NCBI GenBank assembly: GCA_032433765.1
Contig: JAVIAB010000051.1
Span: 79,018,244-79,082,243, forward strand
Origin: Megaustenia siamemsis
Taxonomy: Eukaryota > Mollusca > Gastropoda > Stylommatophora > Ariophantidae
DNA: 64,000 nt
Direction: 5' to 3'
Part shown: positions 43,926-55,515 of the stretch, in pieces
How the letters are laid out: every line of letters starts with the position of its first letter
How positions within the stretch are numbered: position 1 is the stretch's first letter
Notes under the pieces: model-generated
Seen by the model: the letters and a program-made list of their open reading frames with translations, nothing else
What the model was told of the DNA's origin: nothing
Databases searched by the model: none
Program-made: the position numbers and the translations under genes

Positions 43926-44526
43926 GTTCTCTTTTATATGTAACATTAACAAAATATATGTAGTGCTAGGGAGCATGGTATCAGAGAAATCTTTCACTTT
44001 ACAAAGTATTGTGACCAGTACTGAAGATGGACAATATTTTCAGAATAAAGCATTTATTGTTTTGGAAACAAAAAATGTAAATGTTGACACATTTAAAGTT
44101 TCAATTCTTGAAAAATTATGTTATTTTAAAAAAAAAATGTTTTTGCTTTCTTTTTTGTTTACATTTGTGTTTAATGTTGAAAGATTTTATTCTAATTTTT
44201 CTACTTCAAATTTCAATCATGAAGCACAGATGTATTTTGAGAGTGCTTACTTTTTTTTAAATTTTAAATTTATGCTTGCTTGACAGACTGATAACAATGA
44301 TAAGTGATGTAATCTTTTTCATGTTGATTTAATTTTCAACACACAGATCTCTGCCATTGACTTATGTATCAATCGTTGACACTGCTTAGATTACACAGTA
44401 ACTGACCATTGAAACTCTTAGATTGACTTGTTTTGTGTAATGTACAGCAGAAGTAGCCTAATAATTATATATTAACCACTGTATGCTGTGCCAGCAGTTA
44501 CCATTTCTCATTGAAGGTTCAGTAAA
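43926..44526. other. AT-rich intergenic sequence
   Basis: A 119-codon plus ORF (43924-44283) consists of AT-rich codons with no recognised motif. Nothing else. Confidence 0.4.
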
Positions 44527-44778
44527 ACAAAGTTTTCTCCATGTTTTGCTAGGCATGTGGGGAATATGGTGTTAGTGACATTTTTTTATATGATATATTG
44601 TCTGTATCATGCCAGGCCACCTTTACTTTTCTCCAAGATATCTGGTACATGTGTTTTTAGAGCCTTGGTGGTCTCTCTCTCTCTCCCCCCAAAAAAAATC
44701 AATCAATCAAGGAATTGAACTTCGACCCTTCTAATTAAGAAGTAAGTCCACTAACCATTCAGCCACTGAGGTCCTTCA
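44527..44778 (-). mobile_element. SINE S2 copy, complete
   Basis: On the minus strand the head has A-box-like TGGCTGAATGGTTAG and B-box-like GAAGTTCAATTCC. The central domain (ggggaatatggtgttagtgac, gtatcatgccaggccacctttac) is shared with S1. A (TC)n tract at 44669-44686 has grown inside it. Confidence 0.78.
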
Positions 44779-44814
44779 AAGGTTAAGTGGTGACAGTCTA
44801 TTTTTTGCCAATTT

Positions 44815-45765
44815 CATCATCATTGAGTGCTGTCTCCGCATCAAAGGTTGGCTACCATGGAGTGCCATTCTTTTCTGTCTCTTGCTTTGATGGTGTAGGT
44901 TGTCATAGGCTCACTTGTCCTTCTTTTGATGTTACTTGTCCATGTTAGTCTTGGTCTGCCTCTGCTACCTTGTATTTTCCCTTCCAAGATTACTTTTAGT
45001 AGGCTGCTGTGTCTTTTACTTGCCCCAAAAATCTAATTTGTTTTGTTTGAATTGTGTTTAGTAGTTCTCTTTTCATTTTTAGTTGTTTTAAGGCTTTCTC
45101 ATTTGTTTTCTTTTCTTTCCATCCTATTCTTCCTATAAATCCACTTTTTCAATGGCTTCAAGAGTTTCTGTTCTGTTTTCTTGTCTAATGTCCATGTTTC
45201 TGCACCATACAGGAATGTTGAGAAGGTATAACATGTTGTTATTCTTAGTTTTAGCCTTGGTGTTATTTGTTTTGATGTTAGTATATTTTTATTGCATTAA
45301 AATTACTTCTTGCCATTCTTTTTCTTTTGTTTATTTCAATTGTAAATTTTCCATCATATATTATGCCTAAGGTAGTTGTAGCCCTGAACTGTCTCCAGGT
45401 CTATTCCTTCAACTTTAATATCCACTTGTAGGTTTTGAGTATTATCTTTGTTTATGATCATTGTTTTAGTCTTTTTGATATTCATATCTAATCCATATTT
45501 TTTCCTTGTCATTTTATTTCATTAAGTAATTGTTGTAGATCTTTAGGATTTTCCTCTAGTAATTCAGTGTCAACAGCATACATAGGCTATTGATTATCGT
45601 TCCATTAATGTCTGGCATCTCTATGATGTTTTTAAAGAATTGCTCAGTATTGAACAAGCTTCGTGATAGAATGCGTCCCTGTCTTACTCCTCTTTTTATA
45701 TCAATGGGTGTAGAGTTCTCTTTGTTATATTTTATTATTGTTGTTTACTCCCAGTATAATTAACA
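44815..45765 (-). mobile_element. LINE gamma, copy 5
   Basis: Minus strand, 950 bases from the catcatcattgagtgc 3' end back to the motif before GVRQGCILSP (cctctttttatatcaatggg). Several frameshifts; the RT catalytic YADD region is present only in damaged form. Confidence 0.85.
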
Positions 45766-46387
45766 ACTTTCAGTTAAGCAGTCTTTTATTTAGTATTATA
45801 TCATTGATGTATATGATAGAGACAAGATACATTTACCTGACACTTTTTTTTCATATGTGTGTAAATGTAAGAGAGAAGATATGCAAGTGAAAATTTAACA
45901 ATCAAACGTAGCATGAAACTTTGCTATAAAATGATCTAGCAATCACATCTATAAGCTTGCTACAAAAGTTATAAGCAACATATTTAGTAAAATGTTTGCT
46001 ACAAAAGTTATAAGCAACCATATTTAGTAAAAATGTTTGCTACAAAAAAATAGTCTTTATAAATTAGCAACCAAACTTAGTATAAAGGTTTGCTGCAAAA
46101 TGATCTATAAGAAAGAAAATAAATGATGACAATTATAGGTGACAATGTAAAAAATGCATATAATATGCATTTCTTTGCCTTGACTCCTAAGTGAAAGTGT
46201 GTCTGCTCATTTCCTGTGATAAACATGCAAGAGAGAGAAACAAGCGAGAGAGAGAGAGGTGAGTTACCTCCATCAATATAGACACCATCAGGAAGGCTGC
46301 ACAAGTTTCCCCCATAGATGTTTCTCATTTGTTTTTTATGGGGCCAGATTTGTGTTCTTAGCTTTTGTACAATTCACATGTTTGCAG
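45766..46387. other. Intergenic sequence with a (GA)n run
   Basis: Short repeats of gctacaaaagttataagcaac at 45955-46050 and (GA)n near 46240-46258. On the minus strand 46268-46328 reads NIYGGNLCSLPDGVYIDGG and then gtaact, which looks exon-like but is unassigned. Confidence 0.35.
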
Positions 46388-46454
46388 ATCATGTCCTGGA
46401 GTATGAAAACTGGTCGGATCTGTACAATGTCTGGGTCTCTTGCAGTTCGCATTG
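46388..46454 (+). CDS. Candidate isolated exon of an unknown gene
   Basis: A 67-base stretch between ttgcag and gtgagc is more GC-rich than its surroundings and has two open frames; one reads HVLEYENWSDLYNVWVSC. No homologous family is recognised and no partner exon was found, so it may equally be unannotated repeat sequence. Confidence 0.25.
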
Positions 46455-47012
46455 GTGAGCAGTTATTGTTTGATATCCTGTTCGGAATGTGAAAACTATA
46501 TTTCGCTATTCTTCTTCTGGTATAAGATGAGATCTAGATCTTAGGGATTTCAACTTAAAGTTCTTGTTCTCCATTCATTTTTGTACATTCATAAAACTGG
46601 TATCATGTTGTTTTGTGTTAATACTTTTAATGAAGCACTAGTTTTACTCTGTAATTTAAACAATAATTTATTGAAAATAAATATACCCTCCAGACCTTGA
46701 TAGGCTTAATGTGTTTTTGATCCTTCCTTCGCTACTAGACGTCTCATAGAGCTCATAGTGTTTTTAGCTACCAATCTCTATTCTTGACAAAATGTTCGAT
46801 CTTATCTCATGAGTCTATGCCTGCCAACTTTGCTTCTCTTAGAATTGTTCTCAACACTTGTCCATCTTCTCTTCCTAAAGTAGATGACATCATTGGCCAT
46901 TTCTCTTGTTTCTGTATTAGTCATGAATTCATTCCATTGTACACATTAAACAATCATTTATTTCATCTCTATTCAATTCTGCTATTGCATCCAAAGCTTC
47001 AAAACAATACAA
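46455..47012. other. AT-rich intergenic sequence
   Basis: No feature recognised. Confidence 0.5.
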
Positions 47013-47262
47013 GGTGCTAGTGACCATATTTTCCATGACAACACATTTTGGGGAATCTTATCAGTATCATGCTAGGCCACCTTTACTTCCCAGAAAAATT
47101 TCAGTCGGGCCTCCAATTTTGGTAGCTGGATGAACCCCAAAGTTTTGTTGGTTTAAAAAAAAATTATAATAATTGTCAAATCTGAGAATGAAACCCTGAT
47201 TCCTTCAGATCCACTAGAAGTACACCGTTAAGAGACATAGGCTTAACTGTATGCTCCTTCAT
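47013..47262 (-). mobile_element. SINE S2 copy, diverged
   Basis: gtgctagtgaccatattttcc, ggggaatcttatcagtatcatg and ggccacctttacttcccagaa match S2; the head is recognisable but decayed (gaaaccctgattccttcag, taagagacatagg). Confidence 0.75.
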
Positions 47263-48595
47263 TTTGTCTTTTCTTGTTTGTAGAAAAAGTGAGGTTTGAT
47301 TGTTGATAACTTTATTTATTCTCAAGATCTTTCCTTTTCTCTTACTTATATAGAAACTTCAGTGTAAAGATTGTGATTAGTCATAAAAGTGAATTTTGAT
47401 TGCACTTTCTCAAATATTAAATATATATTATTCTTAATAAGCCTGTACAATTTGGTTGACATCATTTGGGATATAACAGTTTTCTAATACCTATTGTTGT
47501 GTATTTGTTACTCAGATCTTCTATTTATATATTATTCATTTAACATATCATGGGTTATATGATGGTTTATCTCATTTAAGGTTTTTTTATTCCTCTCACA
47601 CTATATATTAAATCCCCAGTATGAAAGCTAACCGACAATGGCATATCAGTGCATGTGTTAAGTATTCAACTCATTTGGAGCAGTTTACTGAAAATAAGTT
47701 AATTCCCTAAGTTATCTTAGTCAGAATGTACTTTTATGGCATACACAATTCTTTTATTTTGTTTTTGTTTGAACATCTTTCTATACAAATTCTTTTATTA
47801 TACAAACTCTTGTATTGCTTTAATTTTTTTGTTTTGTGTAATATAATATGCTGCACAAAATCAGAATCTTTCAATGACAAGAACAACAAATTATTTGAAT
47901 CTTAACAAAAGATACATTTTTTTTCTCCCATAATTCATTGAAGTTGCAAAATGTGTAAAAATCAAATACTGTTTACAAGACATGAAAGTCAATATATTCA
48001 CTTTCTGTAGGATCAAACATGTTAAATAGACATATTTTTAAATGAACAAAACATTTCCCTTTTAAGCTTTTTTTTTTTTTTTTTAAATTAATACTTTGTT
48101 GGTAAATATGTAAATAAATAATATACTGGTTAAAAAAAAACCAGACAGCTCCACGCAACGTTATTTTTTTAAATAACAAATCAGTTGTTACAATAAATAT
48201 ACATTGATTTCAGTTACCATTGTTCCTGCAAGTTTATTCATCATTAACTGCAATCATTCATCTAGTCTCATTTATGTTCTTCCTTTACATTTTTTATTGT
48301 CCAGTTTAAACTAATTTATTTTGGATTGATTAAAAGCATTCATTTTTTTGTTAGTAATAAGGGTGTGTCTTTGGTTGCAGAACAATATCTTGAAGCTGAC
48401 TATTGCTGCAGATTAAATTGTGCTACCATATGGAGTACTGAGATGATTTACATATCAGTTATTAATTGTGCAGCCACTTTTTAATTTACAAAGTCTGTAT
48501 AAGTTTTATTTTTATAATCGTTCTTACAACCATCTCTGTTTTGTGGTAGGTGCATAAAAATTCATCTCAATTTCCCAAAGCCCAAACATCTGGGC
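47263..48595. other. AT-rich intergenic sequence
   Basis: About 1.3 kb with a 20-base T run near 48068; no feature recognised. Confidence 0.5.
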
Positions 48596-49295
48596 TGTCT
48601 GGTTTAAGATTTATTCTGATCTGTACAGATCTGCCTTGTTTCAGATTTATACTGATCTGTACAGATCTGCTTTGTTTCAGATTTATACTGATCTGTAGAA
48701 ATCTGCTGTGTTTCAGATTTATACTGATCTGTAGAGATCTGCTTTATTTCAGATTTATACTGATCTGTAGAGTTCTGCCTTGTTTCAGATTTATACTGAT
48801 CTGTAGAGTTCTGCCTTGTTTCAGATTTATACTGATCTGTAGAAATCTGCTTTGTTTAAGATTTATACTGATCTGTATAGATCTGCCTTGTTTCAGGTTT
48901 ATACTGATCTGTATAGATCTGCTTTGTTTCAGATTTATACTAATCTGTAGAGATCTGCTTTGTTTAAGATTTATACTGATCTATATAGATCTTCCTTTTT
49001 TCAGGTTTATACTGATCTGTAGAAATCTGCTTTGTTTCAGATTTATACTAATCTGTAGAGATCTGCTTTGTTTAAGATTTATACTGATCTGTAGAAATCT
49101 GCTTTGTTTCAGATTTATACTAATCTGTAGAGATCTGCTTTGTTTAAGATTTATACTGATCTGTATAGATCTGCCTTGTTTCAGATTTATACTGATCTGT
49201 ATAGATCTGCTTTGTTTCAGGTTTATACTGATCTGTAGAAATCTGCTTTGTTTCAGATTTATACTGATCTGTAGAGATCTGCTTTGTTTCATGTT
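48596..49295. repeat. Minisatellite M12, 36-bp unit
   Basis: About 19 units of agatttatactgatctgtag plus aaatctgctttgtttc. The period of twelve codons leaves a 271-codon plus ORF (48550-49365, repeat CFRFILICRDLL) and a 122-codon minus ORF (QSRSLQISINLK). Units alternate in type, showing amplification of dimers. No start context, splice signal or homologue supports a gene. Confidence 0.95.
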
Positions 49296-50085
49296 TATAC
49301 TCATATTTAAAGAGTCATTGACAACAGAGAACAGTGGAAAGACATCCAAAATTCAGACTTACTAATAGAAGATGCTATGGACAATCATAATTTTACAAAA
49401 TGGATAATGTATACTATACTTTTTTTCTTCCTTGCAATAAATGTTTTGTATGGTGCCATAACGATGTTTGTACACTGATTAAACAATGAAACAATATATG
49501 TGGCTGGTCTGGTTTTTAAAAAAATATATAATAAAATCACACTCAAATATGGGAGGTATAAAAGGGTATAAATAAAATAAAGTGAAACATGCAGAAATAT
49601 TCTGCAATTTGTCTTGCCCATTACATTCCAACTTTTTAATTCTCACTAATGTTATAAATGATACTTATAAGAATTTGTACTTATATATTTATGAAAATCT
49701 ATGTACATTCTTTTCTCTGTGTGTATGTGTGTGTATATATATATATATATATATGTGCTGACTATTTCTTGTTCATGCTTTGAGAATTTCTAATAGTCAA
49801 GATAGTATTTATTGGTATTGGGAGAACATGTAATCTTGTTATTGTAAATTACAACTGGTCATGGAAAAACAGTCCAATAAGTTAAGGGGACATCAAGACA
49901 TGCTGTGTCTTTCAGTATACAAATATGGAAAACATTAAATATTTATCACTACTATGTTAAAGCACAACTCTGAGAAGGAAACACTTTTGAAGTTTGACTA
50001 CTGATTCAAGCAAAAGTTATCTTCTCTTCCACTCCCCCCAATATTTTAAAAATAAATAAATGTGGTAATTATTTAAAACTGCTAG
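49296..50085. other. Intergenic AT-rich sequence
   Basis: 49300-49385 (RVIDNREQWKDIQ) weakly resembles the last residues of a LINE ORF2. A (TG)n(TA)n tract lies at 49717-49754. Nothing else. Confidence 0.4.
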
Positions 50086-50166
50086 AACAAAAATTCAGAT
50101 AAGAGAGGGAGTATCTTGGTCTACACCCTATGGGCCGGCTATGGCTCGAAAGGTCAATAGATAGGT
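50086..50166 (+). mobile_element. LINE theta 3' end, copy 2
   Basis: Only the 3' UTR of theta in plus orientation: gctagaacaaaaattcagat, cctatgggccggctatggctcg, aaaggtcaatagatagg. Severely 5'-truncated. Confidence 0.75.
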
Positions 50167-51261
50167 AGATAGAAATATGGTAAATATACTACATTTTGTC
50201 TTTTTGTTTTCTTTTCATAAATTTTAATGAATGTGTGACATAGTTAAGTAGCAATATCACAACACTTTACCAGCATAAATCAAAACCGCTGGACATTTAC
50301 ATTTTATAATAATAATCTGCCGGGACATTTCTATTTAAAGGTGAACTGCTTTTTATATTCTGACAGCTTTTGCTTTTGCATTTAAACACTTTGAAACTTT
50401 ATATATAATAATGTAACAAAAATAAGTAATTTTTTGTTTCATTATTCCACTTTTTACTGAGCAATTTTACAATTATTATTTGCTGTAGTATAAGTGCTAC
50501 TTCCTGTTTTCTTCTGCTTTGATTTTTAGCCCCCTCAGTTTCTGATAGGTGGAAGTCTTGTGTACTAGAAAACAAGAATAGTTTGAATAATTTTACTAGC
50601 GCCTTATGTGATTGCTCACCAGCACCTTCATTCTACTGGCTAAGCTTCAGTCATCTTCTGCAGCTATAGTTTGACATTAATATTTGCTACTTTGTTGTTA
50701 AACAAGTTTCATTGATAGAATTTCATTTAAGAACTAATGTTATTATTGATGGGGCAGGTAAACCTTTTATATTATATTCTGGATAGAAGAGGTTTAAACC
50801 TATGCAGCACTAATTACTACACAATCACCTTGTTAAGTGAATGTAACATCAAGAGTTCTGATAATCATTTTTATGTTGTTTTTTTTTTTTTTTTTTCAGA
50901 TTCATGAATTCAATTACTTGTAATTTGTAAAGTTAAATTGTTTTAACTGCAACATTTTTTACCAGATAAATTTGAGCTTCTAATCAATAATTATTGCTGC
51001 CATGTTTGATTAATTCTGAAGGGATGTGTGGTGATTTGACAAGAAGTTCAAGAATTCCACATGATGAACAATCCATATATAATCATTTTTCTACCAAGAT
51101 CTGGGTTGTTTTTTTTTCACTTTTGGCAAAATTTTCCTAGGCACTGACCATTTGTAATACATTCAAGGCAGGATTAAATAAAACTATATTATACATGTAT
51201 GTATTGTTTGTTGCTTTTTCTAATAGGCTTATAATTATTTTAAATATTCAAATAAAAAAAA
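50167..51261. other. AT-rich intergenic sequence
   Basis: About 1.1 kb with a 20-base T run at 50879-50898; no feature recognised. Confidence 0.5.
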
Positions 51262-51519
51262 AAAAAGTAAAGTACCCCCGTCATGCCAAGTGGCGGCGTA
51301 TAGGGAATATGGTGTTAGTGACCATAAATTTTACAGACCTTCAGCACATGGTTTTTGGGGTAATGTGGTCAGTATTACACCCGTGCCACTTTACTTTCTC
51401 AGAAAAAAATCCGGTACCCATTTAAGGCTGGGTGAACCCGGAAGCCGTCGGTTGGGATCGAACCCTACCCCTTGTCCTTTGTAGTCCAGTTCACTAACCG
51501 CTGAGCTATCGCGGCTCCC
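51262..51519 (-). mobile_element. SINE S1 copy, minus strand, complete
   Basis: Well preserved: gtaaagtacccccgtcatgcc at left, central domain gggaatatggtgttagtgacc, then the head with gggatcgaaccctacc ending gctatcgcggctcccc. It abuts the 5' edge of a gamma fragment. Confidence 0.9.
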
Positions 51520-51845
51520 CAAGAATTGGATGTAAAGAAAAGAAAACCAATGAGCAAATCTTAAAACAACTAAAAATTAAAATAAGACTACTAAACATAA
51601 TTCAAACAAGACAAATGAGACTTTTGGGACATATTAAAAGACACAGCAGCCTGCTAAAAGTAATCTTGGAAGGGAAAATATGAGGCAAAAGAGGCAGAGG
51701 CAGACCAAAGCTAACATGGACGAATAACATCAAAAGATGAACAAGTCAACCTAAGACAACCTGCACCATCAAAGCAAGAGAGAGTGCAGAATGGTGCTCC
51801 ATGGTAGCCAACCTTCGATGCGGATATGGCATTCAATAAATGAAT
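51520..51845 (+). mobile_element. LINE gamma, copy 6
   Basis: Plus-strand gamma C-terminus (aagaattggatgtaaagaaa ... ggcagaggcagaccaaagc ... gtagccaaccttcgatgcgg) with stops and frameshifts. It ends in aatgaatgaatgaatg, a tail type seen with gamma ends. Confidence 0.85.
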
Positions 51846-52350
51846 GAATGAATCTATAAAACCTTCAAGCCAAAGATTAATATTACTGCAACGAAAACAC
51901 CTGACAACAAAGTCCTATTCAAGAATGCCTTTCAGAAATGGATAGTGGAAGCAGAAGCCCTAGATAATGTTAATACCTGGAACCATATAAAATCACACAT
52001 CTTTAACTACATTTCTTCCGTTGGTGAAAAAAATACTCCAACATGGACTGGTTCAGGAAAACTTGATACAACTCTACCCACAGACTTTCTTAACCCTAAA
52101 GAACTATCCATGCAAAAAATAAATTAAAATAATTTTTATTTTTAAAGGCAGAAGTATACAACGGAATCAAGATGTGTGAACAAATACTGGCCCAGTGTGT
52201 GCTCTACAATCCATAAAGCTGCTGAGCTTTGCAGCTTAAGAATGATGTAAAACATAAAAGTAGCTTTAGGTGCAAATTTCTCAAAAACTGCTCCCTTTAA
52301 AGATGCAAACATTGAGTCTATGCTTTCAGTGACAAAATTAAACTGTTGGA
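51846..52350. other. Unassigned sequence with a 60-codon open stretch
   Basis: 51945-52124 is open on the plus strand (MEAEALDNVNTWNHIKSHIF...) with ordinary-looking amino-acid composition. It may be a fragment of a retroelement or host pseudogene; no family is recognised. Confidence 0.3.
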
Positions 52351-52718
52351 CAGTTAGAAGAGTTGAAAAACAACATTACTCAAGACTACTCAGAAATAGC
52401 AGCAAGTCCACTCCTATACCAGCTGGCCCCAAAATTCTCAGTGATGACTGACCTGGACATTGAACCCACTGAGAAGGAACTTCATAATGTCATCCATGAC
52501 CTCTCAAGTGGTAAAAAGCCCCTGGAAATGGCAACATCCTCGCTGGAGTACTCAAGAACAATCTTGAAATAATCTTGTCTCACCTGTACAAACTTCTTGT
52601 GCAATGTTTTTGAAGTGGTGATGTACCCCAGAACATAAAAGATGTCAAGATTGTGACATACAAGAACAAAGGGGGCAAGAGTGATTGCAACAACTATTGA
52701 AATAAACCCCTACTGAGT

Positions 52719-53178
52719 TATTGAGTTATTTGCGGGTCATCATCGTTGCACTCCGAACATGTCCATAGGGGCTCAGATCCTCTCCTCAGCAATTCCCTCA
52801 GTGTCCAGCAACTGACGACTCCAGTTCTATGTTGGTTGATAAATCTTCTTACACGCCCACTAAGTTTCTCATTTCTGGCTGTGCCCATCTTAACTCCCAT
52901 CTCTTTCATCCGAAGAAGTGACGTGGATCTGTGTTTGTCGAAGTCATGTGCTCTTCCCACATCTCAGAGGGCATTGATGATGTCCGCCCGATCCATTGGT
53001 TGCCCGTCCTCAACGACAGCACAGCTAGCCAACCTGTCCACTCTTTCATTTCCCCGTACTCCCGCATGTCCAGGGACATAGACAAAGGTGACCTTGCGTA
53101 TTTTGGATTTCTGCAACGACTCTACCCATCGCATGCGTACAGAGCCCGCCTCCACTTTTTTTATCATGCTCATCGAAT
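52719..53178 (-). mobile_element. LINE delta 3' part with RNase H motif, inside zeta
   Basis: 460 bases, minus strand, between perfect 10-bp copies of cctactgagt (52709-52718, 53179-53188). The ORF reads VTFVYVPGHAGVRGNERVDR LA, the C-terminal signature of the RNase H domain carried by I/jockey-like LINEs, then FINQHRTGVVSCWTLRELL and ends with a (CAAATAACTCAGTAA)-type tail. More GC-rich than all neighbours and nearly free of lesions: a recent arrival. Confidence 0.88.
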
Positions 53179-53667
53179 CCTACTGAGTATAACTGGAAAG
53201 GCATTCACAAGAATTGTTCTACACCAAATCAGAACATATCTTTCCTGAGACCCAGTGTAGTTTTAGAGCCCGATTTTTAATCACCGATGTGATCTTTAAC
53301 TCTCCATCAAATGCAGATGTGCAGGAAATGGAAGACCTCTATAATTATTGCCTTCATTGATCTCACAAAGGTTTTTGATACTGAGCGAAGCTGGTCTATA
53401 CAGAGTGCTGGAAAATGTAGGCTGCCCATCTACATTACTCAAGATGATATAGTCATTTCACAACAATAGATCTGCTATTAACACTAAATAATACACCTCT
53501 TGGATATGTGCAAAAGTTCACATACCTCTCCATAGTCTTTCTACAATTCTACAGTCACAACCACAATCTCACTTAAAGAAGAGAGAAATACCCGAATCAG
53601 AAAGGTAGCCAACATTTGGTAAACTAACATATAACATGTGCTAGCACAATAACTAACACTCAGGATA

Positions 53668-53842
53668 AAGATTCTAATTTATTAAAGCTGCTATAAAGAT
53701 TCTAATTTATTAAAGCTGTTACAAAGATTCTAATTTATTAAAGCTGCTATAAAGATTCTAATTTATTAAAGCTGTTACAAAGATTCTAATTTATTAAAGC
53801 TGCTATAAAGATTCTAATTTATTAAAGCTGCTATAAAGATTC
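53668..53842. repeat. Minisatellite M13, 28-bp unit, within LINE zeta
   Basis: Six units of aaagattctaatttattaaa plus gctgctat or gctgttac, alternating. It lies where the zeta ORF should continue from NTRIRKVANIW to LNSFHVYCL. Confidence 0.92.
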
Positions 53843-54135
53843 AAACCTAGACTGCCTATGCAGGGCAAGAGAGAATACTTAAACAGCTTTCATGTCTATT
53901 GCCTTCACAAGAAATGAACTTCAAATGGCAGAACAAAATGACCAACTCTATCGTCTTGCAACAAGCCAAACTTTCATCTTTCATGACAACACTTTGGCGT
54001 CAGAAATGATCGTAGGATGAGTCATGTGAGAAGAATGACAGCAATTGTATTCCCAAACAATTATTGTGTGGAGAACTTAGGGACAGAAAGAGCAAATGGC
54101 AGACCAGTGCTGAGAGAAATCTCTATCAGTGGAGG

Positions 54136-54597
54136 AAAAAAAAAAAGGAAATTTGGTGTTTTATTATAGCACATAGGAGAAAAAAAATGGCACATCAACA
54201 TTTGAGGAAGAGATGATGTTAAAATTAGAAGACAAAAAAAGGTGTGGGAGAAAGGAGATGAGGCCAGGTACCAAAATGTATCTTGTTCATTCTTAGGTCA
54301 CATCTGTCTATCCAATATTGACAGATTCAGTGCTGAGAGAAGCTCTGTAATAAAATAGAATCCAGTATAAGACACTAATATATGACCAAACTATTGACAA
54401 ATTATGATTACTTGCTACCAACTGTCTGTCTTGATGCCAAAGGCCATAGTCTCCAGAATAAAGATAAAAGATGTACTAAAGACAACCTGGCAGAAAATAG
54501 TAGAGCCTGAACTGCAATTATTGGCCAGATTTTAGCACTTTATAAAGAGTGTCCAAGGGCCAAGCAGGTTGGAAATTTGTTGTTGCCTTACAGGGAA
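54136..54597. other. AT-rich intergenic sequence
   Basis: No feature recognised. Confidence 0.45.
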
Positions 54598-55515
54598 CAC
54601 AAAAACATTGTTTTCACTTGACAGCGAAGATATTATGAGATCAATGATAGATATAAAAGGAATTGAAGTCAATGGTCACAATATAAACAATTTGCGATAT
54701 GCGGATGACACAGTCTTTATGAAAGAGACAGAGAGTGAACTACAAGAAATGATAGACATAATACTGAAAGAAACAAACAAGAAAGGTCTAGTAAATAAAA
54801 TAAATATATGGAAAGTAGTAAAAAATAACAGAAGAAATGGTCATATCGAAGAAACAATCATCACCATCATACAGCATAAAAATAAACAGGTCAAATTTTA
54901 AATAAGTGCAATGCTTCAAAGTACTTGGGCACAATAATAACATCAGATGGAAGATGCACCACAGAAATAAAAAGCAGAATAGCTCAGGCCAAAATAGCAT
55001 TTCAGAAAATGAAAAACATTTTATGCAACAAATCTATATCAATAGAAGTGAGAACGAGAGTTTATCAGTGCCATATAGAGCCAATTCTGACCTTTGGAAG
55101 TGAATCATGGATTGTAAACAAACAAATGAAAAGATGATTAAAAATGAGATGAGATTTCCCACAAAGATGAGATTTCTCAGAAGAATGTTGGAAGTTCCCT
55201 GGACAGCTAAAAAGACCAAAGAGGAAATTCTCAAAGAGGCCAACACAAAAAGGGAGCTCCTAAGAAACATCAGAAAGAAACAATCAACATTTTTGGGGCA
55301 CATCATGAGAAGAGGAAAGTTGGAATACTTGGTTACAACTGGCAAAATAAAAGGAAAGAGAGATCGCGGACAACAAAGAGAGAAAATACTGGATAGCTTG
55401 ATGTCATGGCATGGAAAACAGTCAATAACAGAACTAATATGATGCACAGTAGATAGAGATTGTGGAAGGACATGAACACCTACGCCAACCAGTATGGCAC
55501 ATGATGATGATTACC
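54598..55515 (+). mobile_element. LINE alpha, copy 6 (longest RT part)
   Basis: Plus strand: LDSEDIMRSMIDIKGIEVNG, NNLRYADDTVFMKETESELQ with an intact RT YADD motif, then frameshifts, TSDGRCTTEIKSRIAQAKIA, ISIEVRTRVYQCHIEPILTF, RRMLEVPWTAKKTKEEILKE, TFLGHIMRRGKLEYLVTTGK, and the end at atgatgatga. 5'-truncated before the FSLYSED block. Confidence 0.9.

Larger units (their letters stand above)
52351..54135 (+). mobile_element. LINE zeta, interrupted
   Basis: Decayed non-LTR ORF2 on the plus strand in order: LDIEPTEKELHNVIHDLSSG, VPQNIKDVKIVTYKNKGG, ITGKAFTRIVLHQIRTYLS, RT motif A region FIDLTK-FD near 53350 with AGLYRVLENVGCPSTLLKMI, NTRIRKVANIW, LNSFHVYCLHKK, and the final PKQLLCGELRDRK type stretch. 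A delta element (52719-53178) and minisatellite M13 (53668-53842) interrupt it. Confidence 0.82.

Noticed and set aside
50880..50930. Pyrimidine tract followed by CAG as an exon start
   Set aside because: A T homopolymer mimics an acceptor; no coding stretch follows.
52746..53248. Plus-strand ORFs of 105-111 codons in the GC-rich block
   Set aside because: They are antisense shadows of the delta LINE RNase H region.
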